Shown: piece by piece, positions 43,950 to 53,672 of the stretch
How the letters are laid out: every line of letters begins with the position of its first letter
How positions within the stretch are numbered: the stretch's first letter is position 1
Assembly: GCA_963705325.1 (NCBI GenBank)
Contig: OY970069.1
Span: 806,001-870,000, forward strand
Reading direction: 5' to 3'
DNA length: 64,000 nt
DNA from: DATARH01 sp963705325
GTDB taxonomy: Bacteria > Pseudomonadota > Alphaproteobacteria > ATCC43930 > CGMCC-115725
Translations under genes and position numbers: made by a program
Notes under the pieces: generated by a model
Seen by the model: only the letters and a program-made list of their open reading frames with translations
Told to the model about the DNA's origin: nothing
Database searches by the model: none

Positions 43950-45284
43950 TCACTTGCCGATGCAGAATTCGGCGAAAATCACGTCGAGCAGATCCTCAAC
44001 GTCAGTCTGCCCGGTGATCTGGCCGAGACTCCGCCACGCCAGCCGCAAATCTTCCGCGCGAAGTTCGGGTAAGCTGGTCTCAAGCGACCGGCTGAGGGCC
44101 TCGTGAGCGACCTCGAGTGCCTCGCGATGGCGCGCCCGGGTCAGCAGCGGCGCAGCAATGTCGTAGTCCCTGGCGACCCGCCGCGCGAGCGCGTCGGTTA
44201 GGGCCGCGATGCCCTCGCCCGTAACAGCGGAGACGGCAAGCGCGTTTGGCGGCAATGGCGCGCACGGCGCGACGTCGATCTTGTTGGCGACGATCAGCGT
44301 GTCGGCGCCGGACCAAGCCGAGGCTCCCGCGGCCTCTTGCGGTTCGCGAGCGTCGAAGACAAAGAGCCGCAGTTCTGCCGTCTCGGCCCGCGCCAACGCG
44401 CGGCGCAAGCCCTCTCGTTCTATTTCGTCGGCGGTCTCCCGCAAGCCCGCGGTATCGGCGAGCACGACCGGGTAGCCGCCGAGGTCGACCGCCACTTCGA
44501 TCACGTCCCGTGTGGTGCCGGCGACAGGCGACGTTATCGCTGCCTCACGTTGCGCCAACCGATTTAACAAACTCGATTTCCCCACATTCGGAGCACCGAC
44601 GATAGCGACGGTGATACCATCGCGCAGCCGTTCGCCACGGCGGTGATCGGCAAGGTGCTTGTCGATCTCAGCGGCGAGCAGGGTGCTCTCAGCCACGACC
44701 TCGCGCTCGATCTCCGGCGGCAGATCCTCATCGGGAAAATCGATTACCGCCTCCAAATGCGCCAGCAGCCGAAGCAGCTGCGCGCTCCAACCGCGATAGA
44801 GTTCTCCGAGCGCGCCGTCGAGCTGGCGCAGCGCCTGGCGCCGCTGCGACTCGGTCTCGGCCGCGACCAGGTCCGCGATCGCCTCGACCTGGGTTAAGTC
44901 GAGCTTGGCGTTGAGAAAGGCACGGCGAGTGAACTCCCCGGGATCGGCCAGGCGCAGCCCCATCCGCCCGAGTGCCGCGAGCAGAGCCGAGAGCACAGCC
45001 CGACTGCCATGTACTTGAAATTCAGTAATATCTTCTCCGGTAGCGCTGTACGGGCCCGGAAACCACAACACGATGCCGTCATCGATATCGCCGCCGCTTT
45101 CGGGATCGCGCAGCCGCGCGCGGCGCGCACGGCGCGGTGGCGGCAGGTTCCCGCACAACGCCCGAAGCGCTTCCTCAGCGCGCGGACCACTGACGCGAAC
45201 CACGGCAACCGCTGCCCTTCCGGGCGCGGTCGCTGGGGCGAAGATGGTGTCGGAGGCGGCGGGCGGCGCCAGCGCCGGCTTCAG
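43950..45284 (-). CDS. mnmE: tRNA modification GTPase MnmE (start codon unusual)
   Basis: MnmE is a dynamin-like GTPase acting with MnmG. The G domain shows GAPNVGKSSLLNRL, TSPVAGTTRD, DTAG and NKID, and the C-terminus ends FCIGK with the catalytic-type cysteine. The first ATG, GTG or TTG in frame is the GTG at 45203 (417 residues), but that cuts off the conserved N-terminal strand. The frame reads DTIFAPATAPGRAAVAVVRV just upstream, as in all MnmE proteins. No canonical start exists before that. The only candidate is a CTG at 45284-45282 that overlaps the ferredoxin stop (CTGA), giving 444 residues, the normal length. I annotate that start tentatively. Confidence 0.88.
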   Translation of the reverse strand: MKPALAPPAASDTIFAPATAPGRAAVAVVRVSGPRAEEALRALCGNLPPPRRARRARLRDPESGGDIDDGIVLWFPGPYSATGEDITEFQVHGSRAVLSALLAALGRMGLRLADPGEFTRRAFLNAKLDLTQVEAIADLVAAETESQRRQALRQLDGALGELYRGWSAQLLRLLAHLEAVIDFPDEDLPPEIEREVVAESTLLAAEIDKHLADHRRGERLRDGITVAIVGAPNVGKSSLLNRLAQREAAITSPVAGTTRDVIEVAVDLGGYPVVLADTAGLRETADEIEREGLRRALARAETAELRLFVFDAREPQEAAGASAWSGADTLIVANKIDVAPCAPLPPNALAVSAVTGEGIAALTDALARRVARDYDIAAPLLTRARHREALEVAHEALSRSLETSLPELRAEDLRLAWRSLGQITGQTDVEDLLDVIFAEFCIGK

Positions 45285-45643
45285 TGCTTCGGCGGCAGCT
45301 GATCCGGCTGCAGCATCAGCCGCTCGACCCGGCCGCCATTCTTGAGGTGAGTCTCGAGGATTTCGTCGATGTCCGATTGGGATTCGAAGCGGTACCAGAT
45401 CCCTTCCGGATAGATCACCATGTTTGGCCCGAACTCGCAGCGATCAAGACAGCCAGCTACGTTGAAGCGCACGTTTTGGATGCCGAGCTGCCGTGCCTTC
45501 TCGCGCGCATAGCCACGCAACTTGTCGAACCCGCCGGCGGCTTCCGCGCGCGCCATGCAGCATCCGCGCGGATGCCCGTCCGGACGCACGTTGTTGCACA
45601 TGAAAATGTGGCGGTCATAAAAGAGGCGCGGATCATCAGCCAT
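45281..45643 (-). CDS. 2Fe-2S thioredoxin-like ferredoxin
   Basis: A 120-residue protein of the thioredoxin-fold 2Fe-2S ferredoxin type, an electron carrier. The cysteines lie in HIFMCNNVRPDGHPRGCC and NVAGCLDRCEFGPNMVIYPE, the spacing typical of this family. The next block, GIWYRFESQSDIDEILETHL, is also conserved. ATG 45643 has a GGAG upstream; the open frame extends to 45679. Its stop overlaps the proposed CTG start of mnmE. The electron-transfer partner is not in the window. Confidence 0.88.
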   Translation of the reverse strand: MADDPRLFYDRHIFMCNNVRPDGHPRGCCMARAEAAGGFDKLRGYAREKARQLGIQNVRFNVAGCLDRCEFGPNMVIYPEGIWYRFESQSDIDEILETHLKNGGRVERLMLQPDQLPPKH

Positions 45644-45783
45644 TCGAGTCTCCGGATTTCCCATGCGGGAGTTGGCCAAGCGGGAATCGGCGGAGGCGAT
45701 CCGCCAAACTCGGTCTAAGATACGAAGTCCAGCCTACTCCGTCGAGAGACACTCGGGCAACGCTGCCTCGCAAAGGAGCCCTT

Positions 45784-47808
45784 ATGGACCGCAATCGCCT
45801 TGGCGAGGAAACCAGCCCCTATTTGCTCCAGCACAAGGACAATCCGGTGCACTGGCGGGCCTGGGGCGACGAAGCCCTCTCCGCCGCAAAGGCGCAGGAT
45901 AAGCCCATCCTCCTATCGATCGGTTACGCGGCGTGCCACTGGTGTCATGTGATGGCACATGAAAGCTTCGAAAACCCGGCAATCGCCGCGTTGATGAACG
46001 ATCTGTATATCAATATCAAAGTAGACCGCGAGGAGCGACCCGATCTCGACGCGATCTATCAGCACGCGCTGGCGCTGCTCGGCGAGCACGGCGGTTGGCC
46101 GCTGACCATGTTCCTCTCGCCGGACGCCGAACCGTTTTGGGGCGGCACCTACTTTCCCCCCGAGCCTCGCTGGGGCAGGCCCGGCTTCGCGCAGGTGTTG
46201 CAAGGCGTCGCCCACACCTATCGCAGCGAGCGCGACAAGGTGACGAAAAACGTCACCATCTTGCGCGAGGCACTCGGCAAGCTCAGCCAACCCGAGGCCG
46301 ACGACGGTGTCGATCCGGCGTTGTTCGACCGCATCGCCGAGCGGCTATTGCGCGAGGTCGACCCGCTCAACGGCGGCATCGGGACCGCGCCCAAATTCCC
46401 GCAATGCGGCATTTTCGAGCTGTTGTGGCGCGCCTGGAAGCGCACGCGACAAATGCCCTATCGGGATGCCGTCACTCATACGCTGACGACAATTTGCCAG
46501 GGCGGGATCTATGACCATCTGGGCGGCGGCTTCGCGCGCTACTCGGTCGATGCGCGCTGGCTGGCGCCGCATTTCGAAAAGATGCTCTACGACAATGCCG
46601 AGCTGGTCGATCTCCTGACACTGGTCTGGCAGGAGACAAATGACCCGCTCTACGCGCAGCGCGTCGCCGAAACCATCGCGTGGCTCGAGCGCGAGATGGC
46701 GACGGGCGAGGGCGGCTTTGCCTCGAGCCTCGACGCCGACAGCGAACACGAAGAGGGAAAATTCTACGTCTGGACCGAGGCCGAGATCGATGCCGCGCTC
46801 GGGGCGGATGCCTCGACCTTCAAAGAGTTCTACGACGTCACGCCGGAGGGTAACTGGGAAGGTCACACGATACTCAACCGACTACACCGTCCGACGCCGG
46901 CTGACTCAGCAACTGAGGCGTTGCTGGCGCGCTGCCGCGAGAAGCTCTTTTCAGTGCGCGCGCCGCGGGTGCGGCCTGGCCTCGACGACAAGGTGCTCAC
47001 CGATTGGAACGGGCTGATGATCACCGCGCTCGCCCATGCCGGCCTGGCGTTCGAGCGGCCGGAATGGATCGCTCTTGCCGCGCGTGCCTTTGCCTTTATC
47101 CAGCAGCGCCTGGCAGCGCCTGATGGGCGCCTGTTCCACAGTTGGCGCGACGGCAAGGCGCGGCATCCGGCCAGCATCGATGACTACGCCAATCTGTGCC
47201 GCGCCGCGCTGGCGCTGCATGAGGCGACGCAGGAAGAGCAATACCTTGCGCAAGCGCGAAATTGGGTCGCTGTCCTCGACCGGCATTATTGGGATGGTGC
47301 GGGCGGCGGCTATTTCTTTGCGGCCGACGACACGCCGGGCCTGATCGCGCGGGCCAAGACCGCGGCTGACGCCGCCGTCCCGGCGGGCAACGGCACGCTG
47401 GTCGGCGCGTTGACACATCTCGCCATCCTTACTGGGGATGATTCGTATCAGCGGGGTGCGGAAGGAATCGTTCGCGCCTTCGGCGGGGAAGTGCGGAAGA
47501 ATTTCTTCCCGCTCGCGACCCTGATCAAGAACGCCGAATTCGCAGCAAATCCGGTGCAGATCGTGCTTGTCGGAGAAACTGGCGATCCCAGCTTCGACAT
47601 GTTGCGCGCGACGATCCGCAAGATCTCGCTGCCGGAGCATGTCCTCCAAATCGTGGCGCCGGGCGAGGAACTCCCCGCCGGTCATCCGGCCCACGGCAAG
47701 GGTCTGGTCGAGGGCAAGCCCGCTGTCTACATCTGCAAGGGACGGGTTTGTTCGTTGCCGATCGTAGCGTTGCAACAACTGGTCGACTCGCTCGCCGAAC
47801 TGCGCTAG
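45784..47808 (+). CDS. DUF255 thioredoxin-domain protein (YyaL/SPATA20-like)
   Basis: A 674-residue protein. The N-terminal DUF255 thioredoxin-like domain (RLGEETSPYLLQHKDNPVHW) carries a redox-type CHWC at Cys51 and Cys54. The rest is an alpha/alpha toroid resembling N-acyl-glucosamine epimerase or glycosidase barrels, with MYDNAELVDL-like segment KMLYDNAELVDLLTLVWQET and SLDADSEHEEGKFYVWTEAE. Function is unknown across the family. AAAGGAG precedes the ATG. Length is standard and the gene is intact. Confidence 0.9.
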   Translation: MDRNRLGEETSPYLLQHKDNPVHWRAWGDEALSAAKAQDKPILLSIGYAACHWCHVMAHESFENPAIAALMNDLYINIKVDREERPDLDAIYQHALALLGEHGGWPLTMFLSPDAEPFWGGTYFPPEPRWGRPGFAQVLQGVAHTYRSERDKVTKNVTILREALGKLSQPEADDGVDPALFDRIAERLLREVDPLNGGIGTAPKFPQCGIFELLWRAWKRTRQMPYRDAVTHTLTTICQGGIYDHLGGGFARYSVDARWLAPHFEKMLYDNAELVDLLTLVWQETNDPLYAQRVAETIAWLEREMATGEGGFASSLDADSEHEEGKFYVWTEAEIDAALGADASTFKEFYDVTPEGNWEGHTILNRLHRPTPADSATEALLARCREKLFSVRAPRVRPGLDDKVLTDWNGLMITALAHAGLAFERPEWIALAARAFAFIQQRLAAPDGRLFHSWRDGKARHPASIDDYANLCRAALALHEATQEEQYLAQARNWVAVLDRHYWDGAGGGYFFAADDTPGLIARAKTAADAAVPAGNGTLVGALTHLAILTGDDSYQRGAEGIVRAFGGEVRKNFFPLATLIKNAEFAANPVQIVLVGETGDPSFDMLRATIRKISLPEHVLQIVAPGEELPAGHPAHGKGLVEGKPAVYICKGRVCSLPIVALQQLVDSLAELR

Positions 47809-47841
47809 CGTTCCCTGAACGTTCACGGCAAGAGAGCGTCC

Positions 47842-48285
47842 ATGCCAACGCTATCGATATCGAGCCCAGTCGGTGATCTTGTCATCACTGAAGAGGACGG
47901 CGCGGTCACGGCAATTCATTGGGGCGAGAAGTGCGAATCCAACGGCAGCCAGCTGCTTGTCGAGGCGGCGCGCCAGCTCGACGCCTATTTCACCGGCAAG
48001 CTAGTCAATTTCGACCTACCGCTGCGTCCCGCCGGCTCGGAGTTTGAGCGCCGCGTGTGGTCGGCGATGCAGAACATTCCCTATGGCAAGACCCAGTGCT
48101 ATGGCGATCTGGCCGCCGCGGTTGGCTCGGCGCCGCGCGCGGTCGGCGGCGCCTGCGGCAAGAATCCGGTCCCGATCGTGATCCCGTGCCATCGCGTCCT
48201 GTCGAAATCCGGACTCGGCGGCTATAGCGGCTCGGGCGGACTCAAGACCAAGCAGGCCTTGCTCACCTTGGAAGGCGCGCTCTAA
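47842..48285 (+). CDS. ogt: Methylated-DNA--protein-cysteine methyltransferase
   Basis: This 147-residue suicide repair protein removes alkyl groups from O6-alkylguanine. The acceptor Cys116 lies in VIPCHRVL, and the helix-turn-helix DNA-binding part (YGDLAAAVGSAPRAVGGACG) with the arginine finger precedes it. The N-terminal domain is short, as in Ogt forms. It starts 33 bases after the DUF255 gene on the same strand and is followed 30 bases later by the quinone reductase gene. Confidence 0.92.
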   Translation: MPTLSISSPVGDLVITEEDGAVTAIHWGEKCESNGSQLLVEAARQLDAYFTGKLVNFDLPLRPAGSEFERRVWSAMQNIPYGKTQCYGDLAAAVGSAPRAVGGACGKNPVPIVIPCHRVLSKSGLGGYSGSGGLKTKQALLTLEGAL

Positions 48286-48315
48286 AACCTCCTATCGGTT
48301 CTGGGAGGCAAGACG

Positions 48316-49290
48316 ATGGTTCAAGCGATCCGTTTCGAAAAGACCGGCGGCCCCGAGGTTTTGATCTGGCAGCAGATCAGCGTCGACAAGCCGGGGCCGG
48401 GTCAGGTGCGGCTCAAGCACAAGGCTGTCGGCCTCAATTACATCGACACCTACCAACGCAGCGGGCTTTACGCGGTGCCGCTGCCAAGTGGGCTCGGCGG
48501 CGAGGGTTGCGGCATCGTCGAAGAGGTCGGACAGGGCGTCATTGGCCTCAAGCCAGGCGATCGCGTCGCCTATGCCGGCGGCCCGCTCGGCGCCTACAGC
48601 GAGGAGCGGGTGATGCCGGCTGAGCGGCTGGTGCCAGTGCCCGATGGCATCAGCGACGAGGAAGCCGCGGCGATGATGCTCAAAGGCATGACCGCCTGGT
48701 ATCTCATCCGGCGCACTCATGTGGTGAAGCCCGGCGAAACAATCCTCATCCACGCCGCGGCCGGCGGCGTCGGACTCATCGCCTGCCAATGGGCGAAGCA
48801 TCTTGGCGCGACCGTCATCGGCACGGTCGGCAGCGAGGACAAAGCGGCGCTCGTCAAGGCTCATGGCTGCGACTACCCGATCCTCTACCGCAGCGAGGAT
48901 TTTGTTGGCCGCGTCAACGAGATCACCGGCGGCAAGAAGCTTCCAGTGGTCTACGACTCGGTCGGCAAGGACACGTTCTTCAAATCACTGGACTGCCTTG
49001 CGCCGTTGGGGCTTATGGCCCTTTTCGGGCAATCGTCGGGCGCAGTGCCGCCGGTCGATCTCGGCATCCTCGCCGGCAAGGGTTCGCTGTTCGTGACCCG
49101 TCCGACGCTCAACAACTACACCGCGACGCGCGAGGATCTGCTGACCGCGGCGGGGGACCTGTTCTCGGTCGTCAAAAGCGGCGCGGTGAAGATCATGGTC
49201 AACCAGACTTATGCGCTCCGCGACGCGGCACAGGCGCACCGCGATCTGGAAAACCGTAAGACGACCGGGCAAACGGTGTTCACCGTCTAG
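48316..49290 (+). CDS. NADPH:quinone oxidoreductase (zinc-free MDR family)
   Basis: This 324-residue quinone reductase belongs to the medium-chain dehydrogenase superfamily. It opens with the GroES-like domain (FEKTGGPEVLIWQQISVDKP) and has LNYIDTYQRSGLY, the family motif. The NADPH-binding Rossmann motif is AAAGGVGLIACQWAK near residue 160. Zinc-binding cysteines are absent, as expected for QorA types. GGGAGGC lies just before the ATG. A strong terminator follows. Confidence 0.92.
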   Translation: MVQAIRFEKTGGPEVLIWQQISVDKPGPGQVRLKHKAVGLNYIDTYQRSGLYAVPLPSGLGGEGCGIVEEVGQGVIGLKPGDRVAYAGGPLGAYSEERVMPAERLVPVPDGISDEEAAAMMLKGMTAWYLIRRTHVVKPGETILIHAAAGGVGLIACQWAKHLGATVIGTVGSEDKAALVKAHGCDYPILYRSEDFVGRVNEITGGKKLPVVYDSVGKDTFFKSLDCLAPLGLMALFGQSSGAVPPVDLGILAGKGSLFVTRPTLNNYTATREDLLTAAGDLFSVVKSGAVKIMVNQTYALRDAAQAHRDLENRKTTGQTVFTV

Positions 49291-49330
49291 CCTTGTTTTG
49301 AAGACGTCTTCAGAATTCGGGGGTGTCCCT

Positions 49331-49369
49331 AACGTTATGGCCGGGTCTGTGACCCGGCCATAACGTTTT
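49331..49369 (+). terminator. Rho-independent terminator after the quinone reductase gene
   Basis: A perfect 16-bp stem (49331-49346 with 49352-49367), a five-base loop CTGTG, and a TTTT tail at the end of the stem on the plus strand. It ends the ogt-quinone reductase transcript. Since the convergent rho gene stops only 18 bases further on, the hairpin may also affect that transcript, although the minus-strand side has no U tract. Confidence 0.85.
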
Positions 49370-49387
49370 CTACCGCTGACCCAGGAC

Positions 49388-50644
<1,257 letters not shown>

Positions 50645-50779
50645 GGAAGCTTTCGCGTGCTGAGGACAGGGTTCGCCCGTCTGCTGGAAGCCCGGCCCGG
50701 TCGAAATCCGGTGGGCGGGAAGAGATGAAGGAGTTTGGCGGGAAGGTGTGAAGAAAGGCCGGTGGCCGGCTCGCTTACT

Positions 50780-50808
50780 CCCTTACCCAAAGAAGATATG
50801 CAAGTCAA
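50780..50808 (-). promoter_or_regulatory. Candidate promoter for rho
   Basis: On the minus strand TTGACT (50808-50803) is followed by 17 bases and then TAAGGG (50785-50780). The -35 element is nearly ideal, the -10 element weak. About 135 bases of leader would precede the rho ATG. A short GC stem (GCCGG, three bases, CCGGC) lies in that leader. Confidence 0.4.
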
Positions 50809-50854
50809 ACGCCTTTGCAAGAGCACTGTCTCGCTATTGCTGCGGTTTATTTGC

Positions 50855-51304
50855 TTAGAACGGCTTAACCACGACAAGAATGACGATCGCGATCAGCGCC
50901 AGAGCCGGAATTTCGTTGATCAGGCGAAAGAAGCGTGGGCTGTGCGGAACGGCGCCCGCAGCGAATTTGGCGCGCCACCGTGCTAGCAGGTGGTGAAAAA
51001 CAGCGAGGCCCACGACCAACGCAAGCTTCGCCCAGATCCAACCCTGACGCCAATCGACAAGACCGGGGGTCGCCGCGAGGAGCGCTCCAAGGCCGATTGT
51101 CAGGCCCAGCGCCGGGTTCATGATACCGCGTAGCAGACGCCTCTCCATCACCGCGAAAGTCTGCGCCCGGTCGGAGCCGGCCGGCGCCTGAGCATGGTAG
51201 ACAAACAACCGCGGCAGATAGAGCAAACCCGCCATCCAAGCGACGACGGCTACAATGTGAAACGCCTTGATCCACGGATAGGCGCCCGCGAGCCAGGCGG
51301 TCAT
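50855..51304 (-). CDS. hemJ: Protoporphyrinogen oxidase HemJ
   Basis: A 149-residue membrane protein with four hydrophobic helices. The conserved opening WIKAFHIVAVVAWMAGLLYL carries the essential histidine, and RRLLRGIMNPAL, then WIWAKLALVVGLAVFHHLLA with its lysine and histidines, match HemJ. HemJ oxidises protoporphyrinogen IX, the step just before iron insertion, replacing HemG or HemY. It follows hemH with a four-base overlap, which supports the role. Confidence 0.92.
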   Translation of the reverse strand: MTAWLAGAYPWIKAFHIVAVVAWMAGLLYLPRLFVYHAQAPAGSDRAQTFAVMERRLLRGIMNPALGLTIGLGALLAATPGLVDWRQGWIWAKLALVVGLAVFHHLLARWRAKFAAGAVPHSPRFFRLINEIPALALIAIVILVVVKPF

Positions 51305-52248
51305 CTGGCTTCCTTCACCAGCCCGGCAAGCGCGCCGATAAAATCCGGGTCGGTGCCGACCGTGGCGACACGGTAGTAACCAGGCACGCCGCTTCCCTGG
51401 GCGATGCGGCGGTAATCACGGTCAAGCTCGACCAGCGTTTCCGAATGCTCCGAGACGAACGAGATCGGCGCTATGACAACCGCGACTCGGTCTTTCCCGG
51501 CGCGGCGGATTTCTTCATCCGCCGACGGACCGAGCCATTTCAGTGGCCCCACCCGGCTCTGATAACACACGGTCCAATCCAGTCCTGGCCGCCCCAGGGC
51601 TTCGATCACCGCCGCAGCTGTTCGCGCTATTTGTTCGGGATAAGGGTCGCCGGCACGGACGATTTTCAGCGGCAGCCCGTGCGCGCTCAACAACAATCGC
51701 ACCTTCGCATGGTTCGCTGCCGCCTCGGCGAGCGTCGGCGCGATCAGTCCGGCAAGCGCGGTGACGAACCCCGGCGCCACCGGATAGGACTCGATTGTGC
51801 GGACTGGACAGTCGAGACCTATTTTGCCCGCGGCTCGGTACCACGCCGCGAGCGACGATCCCGTCGTCGTGGTTGAGAATTGCGGGTAAAGCGGGAGACA
51901 GACAATTTCATCCGGGTCCCATGCCTTGACCGCCACGGCGGTTTCCTCGGTCAGCGGATGCCAGTAGCGCATCGCAAAAAAGCAGCGGCTCCCGTCATTC
52001 AGCTCGGCTTCGAGAGCGCGCCCCTGGGCCTTGGTGTTTTCCAGCAACGGCGATCCACCGCCAAGATAGCTATAGATATCGAGAGCGATTTTTGCCCGGC
52101 GCCGCGCGATCAGTCGAGCCAGCGGCCAACGTAATCCTGCTGGCAACGCGATAATTGCTGGATCGCTAAACAGGTTGGTGAGAAACGGTCTCACGGCCTC
52201 CGGCCGGTCAGGCGCACCGAGATTCATCAACACAATCGCCCGGCGCAT
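51301..52248 (-). CDS. hemH: Ferrochelatase
   Basis: This 315-residue enzyme inserts iron into protoporphyrin IX, the last step of haem synthesis. The start (MRRAIVLMNLGAPDRPEAVR) and the segment LLLSAHGLPLKIVRAGDPYP, with the metal-site histidine, are diagnostic. The later glutamate region PISFVSEHSETLVELD also matches. It lies between hemE (one-base gap) and hemJ (four-base overlap), so three consecutive late haem genes share one transcript. Confidence 0.96.
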   Translation of the reverse strand: MRRAIVLMNLGAPDRPEAVRPFLTNLFSDPAIIALPAGLRWPLARLIARRRAKIALDIYSYLGGGSPLLENTKAQGRALEAELNDGSRCFFAMRYWHPLTEETAVAVKAWDPDEIVCLPLYPQFSTTTTGSSLAAWYRAAGKIGLDCPVRTIESYPVAPGFVTALAGLIAPTLAEAAANHAKVRLLLSAHGLPLKIVRAGDPYPEQIARTAAAVIEALGRPGLDWTVCYQSRVGPLKWLGPSADEEIRRAGKDRVAVVIAPISFVSEHSETLVELDRDYRRIAQGSGVPGYYRVATVGTDPDFIGALAGLVKEAR

Positions 52249-52249
52249 C

Positions 52250-53281
52250 TCAGCCGTTCAATAACTGCGCCAGCTCGGCGACATGTTCGGGCGGTGTATC
52301 GGGTAGTACCCCGTGTCCGAGGTTGAAGATATAGGGCCCGCCGCCGAGCGTCTGGCACAACTCCGCGACTGCATGACGCATCGGCTCGCCGCCAACCCGC
52401 AGCAAAATAGGATCGAGATTTCCTTGCACCGCCACCCGCTGCTGCAGGTTCGCCTGTGCATAGGCAGGCGGCACAGCAGCGTCGAGCCCTATCGCTGCGA
52501 CCCCGGTCTCGGCCACGTAGCGTTCATAGTGTAGTCCTGCGCCGCGTGGAAAACCGATCACGGGTGTTTCCGGAAATCGCCGGTTCAGTTCAGCAACCAA
52601 GCGTTTGGTCGGACCAATCACCCAGCGCTCAAAACCCTCAGCCGATAAGGCGCCAGCCCAACTGTCGAACAGCTGAACCACCTCCACCCCGGCCTCTATC
52701 TGCAATGCCAGAAACGCCAACGTTGCGTCGCCGATCGCCTCGATCAGCGCGGCGAATTTGCCGGGATCACCGTAGGCTAGTGTTTTGGCGCGATGAAAAT
52801 CGCGGCTGGTGCCGCCTTCGACCATATAAGTCGCGACCGTCCATGGCGCTCCGGCAAACCCGATAAGCGCTGTTGCAGTTGGCAGTCGCGCACGCACCTG
52901 GTCCACTGCCTCACCGACCGGCCCCAGCAGGGCCAGATCCAGTGCTTGTAGTTCTTTTTTCTCGGATACCCGCGCCAACTTCGGTCCGTCGCTTTCAAAC
53001 GAAAGCTGCTGGCCCAACGCTTTCGGGACAAGCAGGATGTCTGAGAACAGAATCGCCGCATCCATGCCGAAGCGGCGCACTGGTTGTAACGTAACCTCGG
53101 CGGCCAGCTTCGGGGTAAGACACAAGGTTAAAAAATCTCCGGCCTTATCACGGAGCGCGCGGTACTCCGGCAGATAACGTCCCGCCTGACGCATTAGCCA
53201 CCAGGGCGGGCGCTCCTGAGTTTCGCCGGCTAGGGCCCGCAATAATTTCTTCCGTGACCACTCAGTGGGTTTCCCCAGCAT
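52250..53281 (-). CDS. hemE: Uroporphyrinogen decarboxylase
   Basis: This 343-residue enzyme converts uroporphyrinogen III to coproporphyrinogen III. RPPWWLMRQAGRYLPEYR carries the substrate-binding arginines. AILFSDILLVPKALGQQL with its catalytic aspartate, then GFAGAPWTVATYMVEGG and QLFDSWAG, are also present. I prefer ATG 53281, which has AAGGAGCAAGGACC upstream; the frame extends eight codons further to 53305. It is the gene at the left edge of the probable replication origin, in the orientation seen at the Caulobacter origin. Confidence 0.97.
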   Translation of the reverse strand: MLGKPTEWSRKKLLRALAGETQERPPWWLMRQAGRYLPEYRALRDKAGDFLTLCLTPKLAAEVTLQPVRRFGMDAAILFSDILLVPKALGQQLSFESDGPKLARVSEKKELQALDLALLGPVGEAVDQVRARLPTATALIGFAGAPWTVATYMVEGGTSRDFHRAKTLAYGDPGKFAALIEAIGDATLAFLALQIEAGVEVVQLFDSWAGALSAEGFERWVIGPTKRLVAELNRRFPETPVIGFPRGAGLHYERYVAETGVAAIGLDAAVPPAYAQANLQQRVAVQGNLDPILLRVGGEPMRHAVAELCQTLGGGPYIFNLGHGVLPDTPPEHVAELAQLLNG

Positions 53282-53672
53282 CGGTCCTTGCTCCTTCTTC
53301 CTCATTCATAAAGGACTCTTTGATGAAGTAGTTAGTGGGCGATAGGCAAAACGGGGATTAAGCGATATCCCGGTTTCGTCCACATTTCGTTGAGGTTTGG
53401 TTGTTCTCGTCCGATTGAGGGGAAAAGCGATTGCTGAGAGCACGATTGTATTGATTGAGGCCGCGATTCAGAACGTGGATAACCGGGAAAACCAGCGCGT
53501 TTGTTAGCTTTTCACATAATTGTTGAGGCCGCGATCAACTCTTCCCCAGGTTTGAGCCCGCGGGATAGATTTAGCCTCATCGAGGACAGTTATCTTTTGG
53601 CCGGGTATGCGGAGTAAATTGCGGCAATTCGCGATGGGTAATTCACAAGGCTAGTGGGATAAATCGGTGCTG
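53282..53672. other. Probable chromosomal replication origin (oriC)
   Basis: This 391-base gap lies between hemE and the PPDK-regulator gene, the syntenic position of the Caulobacter origin. It holds a near-consensus DnaA box (CGTGGATAA, 53474-53482, 8 of 9 to TTATCCACA on the opposite strand), a weaker one (TCGTCCACA, 53376-53384, 7 of 9), an AT-richer patch (about 53500-53525), and four TTGAGG repeats. Genes on the left mostly run leftward and on the right rightward, as expected at an origin. I see no coding region in it. Function is inference. Confidence 0.7.
53390..53535. repeat. Four TTGAGG motifs inside the origin region
   Basis: TTGAGG occurs at 53390-53395, 53415-53420, 53455-53460 and 53523-53528. 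The second and third share GATTGAGG. The third and fourth share the 13-base TTGAGGCCGCGAT (53455-53467 and 53523-53535), 68 bases apart. These are not DnaA boxes of the usual form; they may bind another initiation factor. Confidence 0.6.

Noticed and set aside
53590..53661. Further DnaA boxes (TTATCTTTT and GTGGGATAA)
   Set aside because: They match only five or six of nine positions and miss the conserved CCACA end.
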